DNA from: Bacteroidales bacterium UBA4295
GTDB lineage: Bacteria; Bacteroidota; Bacteroidia; Bacteroidales; Paludibacteraceae
Direction of reading: 5' to 3'
DNA length: 57,366 nt
Assembly: GCA_002395805.1 (NCBI GenBank)
Contig: DGVB01000017.1
Location: forward strand, 1-57,366
Part shown: positions 16,189 through 22,429 of the stretch, in pieces
How the letters are laid out: each line of letters begins with the position of its first letter
Position numbering within the stretch: the first letter of the stretch is position 1
The notes under the pieces: model-generated
The model's database searches: none
What the model was told of the DNA's origin: nothing
What the model saw: the letters and a program-made list of their open reading frames with translations, nothing else
Position numbers and translations under genes: made by a program

Positions 16189-17420
16189 GTGAATAATTCT
16201 ACTTCTCTGGTAAATTCATTGCCGTCGGCGTCGAAGAAAGTCTTAGTGACCACTTCGTTGGTGCGGCCTACATGACCGTATTTTGCGGTCTCTTCGTACA
16301 TTGGCTGTGTCAGTTTCAGGTCGCGGATGATAGCTGCGGGACGGAGGTCAAACAGTTCGCTCACTTTGGCAGCTATCTCGGCGTCGGACATGGCTACCTG
16401 TGCCGTTCCGTAGGTGTTGACGTATAGCGAGACGGGTTCGGCTACGCCTATGGCGTAACTGACTTGCACCAGTGCTTCGTGCGCCACACCGGCGGCAACC
16501 AGATGTTTGGCAATCCATCGTGCGGCATAGGCGGCAGAACGGTCCACTTTGGACGGATCCTTGCCGCTGAATGCACCTCCTCCGTGCGCACCGCGACCGC
16601 CGTACGTATCTACGATGATCTTACGGCCTGTCAGTCCCGTGTCGCCGTGAGGACCGCCGATGACGAAATTACCGGTCGGATTGACCAATAACTTGGCATT
16701 CTTGTCCTCCAGAAACTCGTGGAGCAGGTGACCGTAACGGCTGTCACGCGTCGCTACCCGCGGCAACAGGATATCAATCACATCCTGTTTGATCATCTCC
16801 GGAGTCACCTTTATACCTTGTCCCTTGTCCTTTGTACATTCCTCGTCGTGCTGCGTACTGAGCACGATGGTGTCGATGCGGACAGGGCGGTTCTGCTCGT
16901 CGTATTCGATGGTCACCTGACTCTTGCTGTCCGGGCGAAGGTATAGCATCTGTTTGCCTTCCTTGCGGATGCGCGCGAGGGTATAAACCAAGGTATGCGC
17001 GAGGTCAAGCGTCAGAGGCATGTAATTGTCCGTTTCGTCGGTCGCGTAGCCGAACATCATTCCCTGGTCTCCGGCGCCTTGTTCGTCCGCTTCTGCGCGG
17101 CTCACGCCCATGTTGATGTCCTGGCTCTGCGCATGCAGCGCGGTCAGGATACCGCAACTCTCCGCTTCAAATTTGTACTCCGCTTTGGTATAACCGATCT
17201 CAGCGATAGTCTTGCGTACGATCTGCTGAATATCCACCCATCCTTTGCAACTCACTTCGCCGGCAATCACCACTTGTCCGGTCGTACACAGCGTCTCGCA
17301 AGCTACGTGTGCCTGCGGATCCTGCGCCAACATATTATCCAGTATCGCATCCGATATCTGGTCACTCACTTTGTCCGGATGTCCTTCTGACACCGATTCA
17401 CTTGTAAATAAATAATTCAT
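16137..17420 (-). CDS. metK: S-adenosylmethionine synthetase
   Basis: The start is ATG 17420, giving [17 protein letters not shown] and 427 residues; this follows the riboswitch and terminator. MetK makes S-adenosylmethionine from methionine and ATP. The GHPDK motif, [12 protein letters not shown] loop and [19 protein letters not shown] motif are all present. About nine residues just after the STQHDEE segment come from a heptamer array (16814-16841). Its leader carries a SAM-II riboswitch, so the product represses its own synthesis. lspA and the DUF4296 gene lie downstream in the same operon. Confidence 0.97.
   Translation of the reverse strand: MNYLFTSESVSEGHPDKVSDQISDAILDNMLAQDPQAHVACETLCTTGQVVIAGEVSCKGWVDIQQIVRKTIAEIGYTKAEYKFEAESCGILTALHAQSQDINMGVSRAEADEQGAGDQGMMFGYATDETDNYMPLTLDLAHTLVYTLARIRKEGKQMLYLRPDSKSQVTIEYDEQNRPVRIDTIVLSTQHDEECTKDKGQGIKVTPEMIKQDVIDILLPRVATRDSRYGHLLHEFLEDKNAKLLVNPTGNFVIGGPHGDTGLTGRKIIVDTYGGRGAHGGGAFSGKDPSKVDRSAAYAARWIAKHLVAAGVAHEALVQVSYAIGVAEPVSLYVNTYGTAQVAMSDAEIAAKVSELFDLRPAAIIRDLKLTQPMYEETAKYGHVGRTNEVVTKTFFDADGNEFTREVELFTWEKLDRLNEVKAKFGL
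16814..16841 (-). repeat. Heptamer array inside metK
   Basis: TACCTTG, TCCCTTG, TCCTTTG and TACATTC follow one another on the plus strand. The coding strand reads as CAAGGTA-type units, the same family as the arrays inside the MATE and rsmE genes. Confidence 0.75.
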
Positions 17421-17430
17421 TTGTCTGTCT

Positions 17431-17467
17431 AAAAAAATAACCACAAGTGACTGTTTGGTCTTGTGGT
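17431..17467 (-). terminator. Intrinsic terminator of the metK riboswitch
   Basis: ACCACAAG (17440-17447) and CTTGTGGT (17460-17467) form an 8-bp stem. On the minus strand it is followed by TTATTTTTTT, directly before metK. It is the likely off state of the SAM-II riboswitch; ACAAG can also pair with the CTTGT just upstream, giving a competing hairpin. Confidence 0.8.
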
Positions 17468-17471
17468 ACAA

Positions 17472-17518
17472 GTTTTAGCATTTTTTACCGAGGTTGCAAG
17501 CAGTCAAATCCATCCTCT
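17472..17518 (-). ncRNA. SAM-II riboswitch in the metK leader
   Basis: On the minus strand a GAGG/CCUC P1 stem (17514-17517 with 17490-17493) encloses the SAM-II core GGAUUUGACUGCUUGCAA. It is followed by GGUAAAAAAUGCUAAAA, which forms the pseudoknot half. These match the SAM-II class known from alpha-proteobacteria and Bacteroidetes. The core lies just after the promoter at 17545 and just before a terminator, the expected order for transcriptional control by S-adenosylmethionine. Confidence 0.85.
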
Positions 17519-17544
17519 TTTTATGTTAAAATCAAAATCGGGTG

Positions 17545-17576
17545 CAAAGGTACAACAAAAAATGCACATACGCAAA
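17545..17576 (-). promoter_or_regulatory. Promoter of metK operon
   Basis: On the minus strand TTTG (17573-17576), a 20-bp spacer and TACCTTTG (17545-17552) form a full promoter. Transcription would start about 20 bases before the SAM-II P1 stem. Confidence 0.85.
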
Positions 17577-17598
17577 TTTTTGAGCGATTTTTTTGCAA

Positions 17599-17776
17599 GC
17601 GAAATTTTATTTCGCGATTATTAGAGAGCCGGAGGGCACTGCGTGGAGTATGCAGCCCCTCGGAAACGGACGCTCCCCAGCGTCCCCTCCCCGCTCCGTG
17701 CCCCCCCCTGCACGGAGGTGCACTGTTTCTACGGGGCTCATACTCACGTAAGTAAAACTTAGGCTCTCTAATAATC
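17599..17776. repeat. Multi-hairpin inverted-repeat element (MITE-like or structured RNA)
   Basis: Exact 15-bp ends (17616-17630 and 17762-17776, GATTATTAGAGAGCC and its complement) enclose a second long stem, 17642-17659 with 17733-17748, with two one-base bulges. Inside are two perfect hairpins: GGACGCT/AGCGTCC (17668-17685) and CTCCGTGC/GCACGGAG (17694-17717). A further 7-bp hairpin (17599-17615) abuts the left end. The whole folds as a branched structure and is more GC-rich than its surroundings. No transposase or clear target duplication is seen. It lies between metK's promoter and the orphan gene at 17869. Confidence 0.8.
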
Positions 17777-17868
17777 AGACAGTGGCAGAATGTCGCTGGC
17801 GGCAAGAAATCGCTCACTATTGCGTATGGTCTGCAGGATGCGAGAGTAGCTACGGGGGAATTTTTGTG

Positions 17869-18555
17869 TTAGAGGGGAAAAAGAGATGAAACACAAAAAG
17901 GCAGATGTCCGAAGGTACTGCTTTTTTTCGGAATATGCAAATTTATTTGCAAAAATTTAAGCGTATTCGTATCTGCCTTTGCTGCACAACGCTTCAAATG
18001 GAACGGGTGCTCCATGTCTATCGTCTTAAAATTCAGGTCCTCCAGCTTAATTCCTTCCTGCGCTTTCTTACGTTCGGCTTGCAGTTGACGGTAGATAGCG
18101 ACGTAGGTATATTGGTAGAAGCGAGAGTAGGGTTTGAGGCCGGGTTCCGGCTTGGCGCCGCCTTTGAAAACTCGGAAATAATGGTTGAAGAAACGAATCC
18201 GCCATTCGAGGGCTTCGATAGAATGGTCGTGCTCGAGTGCATGTGCCTGACGCTGCGCTTCTTTGATCATTTCGCGGTTTGCTACGCAAGCCGCCGACCA
18301 GTGTCTCGGGAAATGGTAGGTATATAATTGTAGAAGTCCTTTATGCTCGGGCGCACGGCGGACGATGATATGTTTGCGGTAACGGCGGCCTTCTTTAGCG
18401 GTATTCATCGCACCCCAAAAGGCGTCGATGCCTTCCTCCGGCACAAAATAGCGCACTCCCCGTGAATGAAGAGCGGAAACGTCGGATGGCGGAACAAAAT
18501 ACGAAATTGCTGCATCCAAACGGCTAATTATGTGCGTTTTCAAGTGTTTCGGCAT
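17869..18555 (-). CDS. Hypothetical protein, unrecognised family
   Basis: This 228-residue protein has no signal peptide or membrane segment. It is rich in His, Arg, Tyr and Phe, with motifs such as VRYFVPEEGIDAFWGAMNTA and FYQYTYVAIYRQLQ, and looks like a compact soluble helical protein. I do not recognise the family; there is no transposase HUH motif. The last ~30 residues are encoded by a sequence that matches a promoter (17910-17941), so the native end may lie earlier. It has its own promoter at 18679 with a ~120-base leader. Confidence 0.6.
   Translation of the reverse strand: MPKHLKTHIISRLDAAISYFVPPSDVSALHSRGVRYFVPEEGIDAFWGAMNTAKEGRRYRKHIIVRRAPEHKGLLQLYTYHFPRHWSAACVANREMIKEAQRQAHALEHDHSIEALEWRIRFFNHYFRVFKGGAKPEPGLKPYSRFYQYTYVAIYRQLQAERKKAQEGIKLEDLNFKTIDMEHPFHLKRCAAKADTNTLKFLQINLHIPKKSSTFGHLPFCVSSLFPL
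17910..17941 (-). promoter_or_regulatory. Promoter-like sequence inside the 3' end of the orphan gene
   Basis: On the minus strand TTTGCATATTCCG, an A-run and TACCTTCG sit at the exact spacing (TTTG, 20 bp, -7) of the other promoters, with one mismatch in the -7 element. It points towards the multi-hairpin element at 17776-17599. Confidence 0.45.
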
Positions 18556-18678
18556 GTGCCGTAACGTATTGTATATGTGCTATTTACAATGTAGTTGCAT
18601 CGAGCATTGTCTAGGAATGACAGGGAAAGACCTAATTGTGCTCTATTTTCGAGTCTGACTTGGTCCTTAAATCCGTTG

Positions 18679-18710
18679 CAAAGATAATACTTTTTTTTGA
18701 TATATGCAAA
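18679..18710 (-). promoter_or_regulatory. Promoter of the orphan gene at 17869
   Basis: Minus-strand TTTG (18707-18710), a 20-bp A-rich spacer and TATCTTTG (18679-18686). A leader of about 120 bases follows; I see no strong structure in it. The stretch from 18711 to 18814 is AT-rich and holds nothing else I can name. Confidence 0.8.
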
Positions 18711-18814
18711 TTCTTAGAGTAAAAATGTAAACGAAATTGCAAAACTGCATAGGCATAAATTATCTCGCTTGGAATTAATATTCTCGAAAGTAAGACCTAC
18801 CAACTATAATTATG

Positions 18815-19873
18815 TTACAATTTAACAAAGTTATCGGGGAAAGGTACTTTTGAAGAGATTGACAATGATAAGTTTTCTTTTCTGCATCTAGGGAAGTACA
18901 AATATTCCTGAATGAATTTTGCTAATTCTCCATCTTCCGTATCACAATGAGTCGCTTTGAGTTTGATAACGTGTTCTACAGCAGAAGCGAATACAATATC
19001 TGCTGCACTTTCATCGTAATAAATAAAATCAAAGGTTACTCCTCTTTCTTCATGTTTGAGAAAATACACTCCGATTAATTCATTATTGTTGTTCCATACT
19101 TGTACGAACATATATTGAAGCATAGTCGACATTTCTTGAAAATACTCTCCATCTTTCGGGACACGTTCGGCTAATGGCATTGATAACCTACGAGGATACT
19201 GTATTGCCCAATTTAATGCTCTTTGAGATGACAAAAGAAAATTATCTTTGCTATGCCGACAGATAAAGTTATAACTCAAATCATCTACATAATTTAAGTA
19301 TCGCACAAAATAATCAAAATGAGGTAAGTTTGGTTTTTTGCGATAATTCCACCACTTATTAACTTTTTGCTTAACATATGCCAATTTCCCTCTAAACGAT
19401 ACTGTACAAATATGTTTATCTTGCATAAAGTAATGCGGGAAATAATATGTTTTGCATCCCAATAGTTCAAAAATTTCTATGGATTCTTGCACTGCCCACG
19501 CTGTCCATGCGCAATCTAACCCATATACTTCCGCAAGGCTGCCAATAACAACCAATCCATAACCCTTTCCCTCATATTGCTTTTTAACCCAAAGCATTGG
19601 GAACCACCATATACGTTTTGTGTTTCCATTTTCGTCCCTGTATATAGGTTTTACTAGAACCTCAGGAAAAGCACAAGTGGATGCTGCTAAATTCCCGTGG
19701 TCGTATATTGCAGCGACAATAGGGTCGTTTTCTAATACATCCGGATGATTCATTAAAGACCAAGCAAATGCAGGTCGAATAACTTCATTTGTTAAACCAT
19801 TTACAGGTTTGTTATGCTCTAACCAATCGCGTATTTGTGCTACGGTATAAAGTTTTACCTCTACTGATTCCAT
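18815..19873 (-). CDS. GNAT-like acyltransferase linked to an adenylation/carrier cassette
   Basis: The protein has 352 residues. Residues ~85-160 hold an acetyl-CoA-binding-like signature (WVKKQYEGKGYGLVV, the Q-x-x-G-x-G type loop) typical of GNAT folds, and the C-terminal part may be a second such domain. It follows the carrier-protein gene after two bases and is the last gene of a three-gene operon. I infer that it moves the acyl or aminoacyl group loaded on the carrier to an acceptor. Codons are more AT-rich than in neighbouring housekeeping genes, hinting at transfer. The acceptor is unknown. Confidence 0.6.
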   Translation of the reverse strand: MESVEVKLYTVAQIRDWLEHNKPVNGLTNEVIRPAFAWSLMNHPDVLENDPIVAAIYDHGNLAASTCAFPEVLVKPIYRDENGNTKRIWWFPMLWVKKQYEGKGYGLVVIGSLAEVYGLDCAWTAWAVQESIEIFELLGCKTYYFPHYFMQDKHICTVSFRGKLAYVKQKVNKWWNYRKKPNLPHFDYFVRYLNYVDDLSYNFICRHSKDNFLLSSQRALNWAIQYPRRLSMPLAERVPKDGEYFQEMSTMLQYMFVQVWNNNNELIGVYFLKHEERGVTFDFIYYDESAADIVFASAVEHVIKLKATHCDTEDGELAKFIQEYLYFPRCRKENLSLSISSKVPFPDNFVKL

Positions 19874-19875
19874 AA

Positions 19876-20118
19876 TTAATTAATATGTTGTTGAATAACG
19901 TCAATAATAGCTCCCATTGTTTGTAATCGTAGAATTTCAATCATCTTGAACTTAAAACCAAACTGATTTTCAATTTCAGAAAGGAACTGCATAAAAGATA
20001 AGCTTGTCCAAGAAGGCACATTTTCTGCTGACATGTCATCGGTTAATTTCATCGAATTATTCGTGAATATTTCCTGTGCAATTGGTGTTAGTTTTAAAAC
20101 GATTTCTTCTCTTGTCAT
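19876..20118 (-). CDS. Acyl/peptidyl carrier protein
   Basis: This 80-residue four-helix carrier has the phosphopantetheine attachment serine in VPSWTSLSFMQFL (about residue 39), at the place where most carriers read DSL. ENQFGFKFKMIEI follows as helix three begins. It starts in an ATGA overlap with the adenylation gene, implying coupled translation. The likely activating enzyme is the PPTase at 32527. It carries whatever the adenylation domain activates. Confidence 0.8.
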   Translation of the reverse strand: MTREEIVLKLTPIAQEIFTNNSMKLTDDMSAENVPSWTSLSFMQFLSEIENQFGFKFKMIEILRLQTMGAIIDVIQQHIN

Positions 20119-21560
20119 AATAATATTTGTTTTAATTGGTTTCTATCTATTTTCTCGCTTTTATTGATAGGGAAAGTCGGCTCGAATAGGATGCGTGTCG
20201 GTACCATATACTGCGGCATCTTGGAGCGGAGATATTCCACTAATGCCTTCGTATCTTCCGGTTGTGCTTCTACAAAGAGCGCTATCTCCGTCAAGTTCTG
20301 CGCATTCTGGAAAGCAATTGCCATTACACGGTGTTCATTTTTATAAAACTGTCGTGCATGATGCTCAATCTCACCGAGTTCTACACGGAATCCCTGGATT
20401 TTTGCTTGTTGGTCAATACGACCGGAATACATAATATTTCCGCTGTCATGCCAATAGCATAAGTCTCCCGTATGATAGTACCGCACTCCATCACGAATGA
20501 AGAACGAAGAAGCATTCTTCTCGTCGTTCTTCCAATAGCCGGGAGTAACTTGATCACCGGCCACACAAAGTTCTCCTTTCTCCTGTCCTTCCACTAAAGA
20601 GCCATCTTCGCGAATAATAATCGCTTGCACATTCGCAAGAGGTTTACCAATGGAGATGATGCCGTTCAAACTCAAGTTCTCCCAGCCCCGCGTAAGCTTG
20701 TAGTAGGTGCAATAGATAGTGGCTTCTGTAGGGCCATAGAAATCGTATATCTCCGTATTCTTGGCGCAATCATACCACGCTTCCATCAGATCAACCGGAC
20801 AAGCCTCAGCGGTAAGGATGCAGGCCTTCATTGAAGACGCGTCGAATTCCTCGAAATACGGACGAAGGTAGGTCAGCATCGAAGGAGCCATAGCGCCGAA
20901 CGTAATATGCTGCTCCTGGATTAAAGAAGCTGTATATAGATATTTCACTTGCCCATAAGGCACCGTGTAAACACAGGCTCCACGAGTAAGTGCTACTAAA
21001 TACGATTGCACCGACACATCAAAAGTCAAGTCAAAGACCTGCATACACCGATCTTCCGGAGTAATGTCGATACCGGTCTGCCAGAACGAATCCATGAAAG
21101 CAGCTATATTACGGCGCGTAATCTTTACGCCTTTGGGAACTCCGGTAGAACCGGAAGTAAAGAGAATATATGCTAAGTCATCTTCCGAAGCCTCAGCCCA
21201 ATCGTCCAATAAATCGCCAGTATATGGGGCTGCACAAGAATCCAATACATTGGAGCAGCCTACTTGTGCCTTAATCGACTTGATACGATCTGCGGGCCAT
21301 GAAGGATGCAAAGGCACGTACGCCTTTCCTTCCATCCATAGCGCAAAGATAGAGGCATAGGTATTCAAATCATCATGCAATGCCAATCCCCAGATTTGTT
21401 CATCTTTCTCTGCCGCACGAATCACACCTCGAATAGCAGATATGCGCTCCGCTAATTGACGATAGGTGTAGTGTGTGCAGTTAATGTAGAAGGCATTACT
21501 ATACGATGATAACGAATCGTATAAAGGGTGCAAGATTATATCAACAAAGGAATAGTCCAT
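20115..21560 (-). CDS. Stand-alone amino-acid adenylation enzyme (DltA/NRPS A-domain type)
   Basis: I choose ATG 21560 (MDYSFVDII), which matches the normal start of this family, over in-frame starts at 21605 and 21683 that lie inside a structured leader. The product has 481 residues. Core motifs are in order: YILFTSGSTGVPKG, a FDLTFDVSVQ segment with the aspartate typical of amino-acid binding, YDFYGPTEATIY, YHTGDL, GRIDQQAKIQGFRVELGEIE and the final lysine in NKSEKIDRNQL. It activates a carboxylic acid, probably an amino acid, as adenylate and loads the adjacent carrier. No dltB or dltD is nearby. Confidence 0.85.
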   Translation of the reverse strand: MDYSFVDIILHPLYDSLSSYSNAFYINCTHYTYRQLAERISAIRGVIRAAEKDEQIWGLALHDDLNTYASIFALWMEGKAYVPLHPSWPADRIKSIKAQVGCSNVLDSCAAPYTGDLLDDWAEASEDDLAYILFTSGSTGVPKGVKITRRNIAAFMDSFWQTGIDITPEDRCMQVFDLTFDVSVQSYLVALTRGACVYTVPYGQVKYLYTASLIQEQHITFGAMAPSMLTYLRPYFEEFDASSMKACILTAEACPVDLMEAWYDCAKNTEIYDFYGPTEATIYCTYYKLTRGWENLSLNGIISIGKPLANVQAIIIREDGSLVEGQEKGELCVAGDQVTPGYWKNDEKNASSFFIRDGVRYYHTGDLCYWHDSGNIMYSGRIDQQAKIQGFRVELGEIEHHARQFYKNEHRVMAIAFQNAQNLTEIALFVEAQPEDTKALVEYLRSKMPQYMVPTRILFEPTFPINKSEKIDRNQLKQILL

Positions 21561-21867
21561 AAATAAACACAAAAACGCGGATTTCTTTAATTGCTTATCC
21601 GTCATCTGAGGTACTAGGAAAACCCTTGTTGTCGAATAAGCAACGCAGAAACCCACGCCGTGTATATGAGCACACATGCGCACCTTCTATCCGCACGCAT
21701 TGGCATAAGAATATACACCCATGGGCATCTACTATTGCCTTGTCTTCGAACAACAAATCTGAAGATTCCTAGTTTTCAGATGATCAAAAACAAGCGTTAG
21801 TAAACGCCATTAAATATGTCTGCTCCCTCACCCTGATGCATCATGCAGACACTCCAGCGTAAGTTTG
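21561..21867 (-). promoter_or_regulatory. Structured ~300-nt leader of the adenylation operon
   Basis: Between the promoter and the ATG at 21560 the transcript can form a row of perfect stems: 21817-21823/21845-21851 (7 bp), 21794-21798/21803-21807 (5 bp), 21757-21763/21775-21781 (7 bp) and 21660-21666/21712-21718 (7 bp). The stem closest to the gene is 21591-21601/21633-21643 (8+2 bp with one mismatch). I do not recognise a known riboswitch or T-box. It may be a regulatory RNA or a separate structured transcript. Confidence 0.55.
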
Positions 21868-21873
21868 CGGCTG

Positions 21874-21905
21874 CAAAATTACTGCTTTTTTACGATATGT
21901 GCAAA
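21874..21905 (-). promoter_or_regulatory. Promoter of the adenylation-carrier-GNAT operon
   Basis: Minus-strand TTTG (21902-21905), 20-bp spacer, TAATTTTG (21874-21881). The region between this and the plus-strand promoter at 22009 is AT-rich with no gene. Confidence 0.8.
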
Positions 21906-22008
21906 TTTTAAGAAAAAAAAATACTTAAAATAGAATATGTTGGAGAATGACTGCAGAGGTATGACTATTATTAAATTTTTGGCTTTCGCACGATTAATTT
22001 ATTTTTTA

Positions 22009-22040
22009 TTTGCACAATTCGAAAAAAAATTGTAAATTTG
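22009..22040 (+). promoter_or_regulatory. Promoter of the hibernation-factor/pectinesterase operon
   Basis: TTTG (22009-22012), 20-bp spacer, TAAATTTG (22033-22040), followed by the CACCCGATTTT stretch also seen at the metK start site. The ATG at 22111 lies about 70 bases downstream. Confidence 0.8.
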
Positions 22041-22110
22041 CACCCGATTTTAAACAAGAATGTTTAACCGATTTGGAAATTTATTGTTTAACCTTTTAAA
22101 TAACAGTATT

Positions 22111-22386
22111 ATGAATCTAACAATTAATGCCGTAAATTTCGAGATGGCAGAGAAACTCGAACAGTTTATCGAGAAGAAAATGAATCGTTTTGAGCGTCAT
22201 TTGAATGGGGATGACAAAGTGGAGATCCGTATGAACGTGATCAAGCCGCAGACCAACGCAAACAAAGAGGTGAAGATCCGCATCGCAGGTCTGTTTGCAG
22301 AGAAGACCGCTGACTCCTTTGAGGAGGCTATTGACGCTTGTCTCGCTGCTCTGGAAGGACAATTAGAGAAACGTAAAAATGCTTAA
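22111..22386 (+). CDS. Ribosome hibernation-promoting factor family protein
   Basis: From ATG 22111 the protein has 91 residues and begins MNLTINAVNFEMAEKLEQFI, the beta-alpha-beta start of the HPF/RaiA (sigma-54 modulation) family; an upstream in-frame codon at 22060 would add an unrelated extension. It is the short form without the C-terminal dimerisation domain. Such proteins bind the 30S decoding region in stationary phase. The following pectinesterase gene is close and may be cotranscribed, though the functions look unrelated. Confidence 0.88.
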   Translation: MNLTINAVNFEMAEKLEQFIEKKMNRFERHLNGDDKVEIRMNVIKPQTNANKEVKIRIAGLFAEKTADSFEEAIDACLAALEGQLEKRKNA

Positions 22387-22429
22387 TATGAAGAAAATTC
22401 AAGTTGTTGTAAAATCGAAAATTAATAAC

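Noticed and set aside
17447..17817. Open frames across the multi-hairpin element on both strands
   Set aside because: They run through riboswitch, promoter and hairpin sequence with no family features. The DNA structure explains the region better.
17869..18555. Orphan gene as a REP-associated transposase for the nearby hairpin element
   Set aside because: No HUH motif or catalytic tyrosine arrangement of that family is visible in the protein.
21561..21683. 41-codon N-terminal extension of the adenylation enzyme
   Set aside because: It lies in structured leader sequence, and the family's normal start is at ATG 21560.
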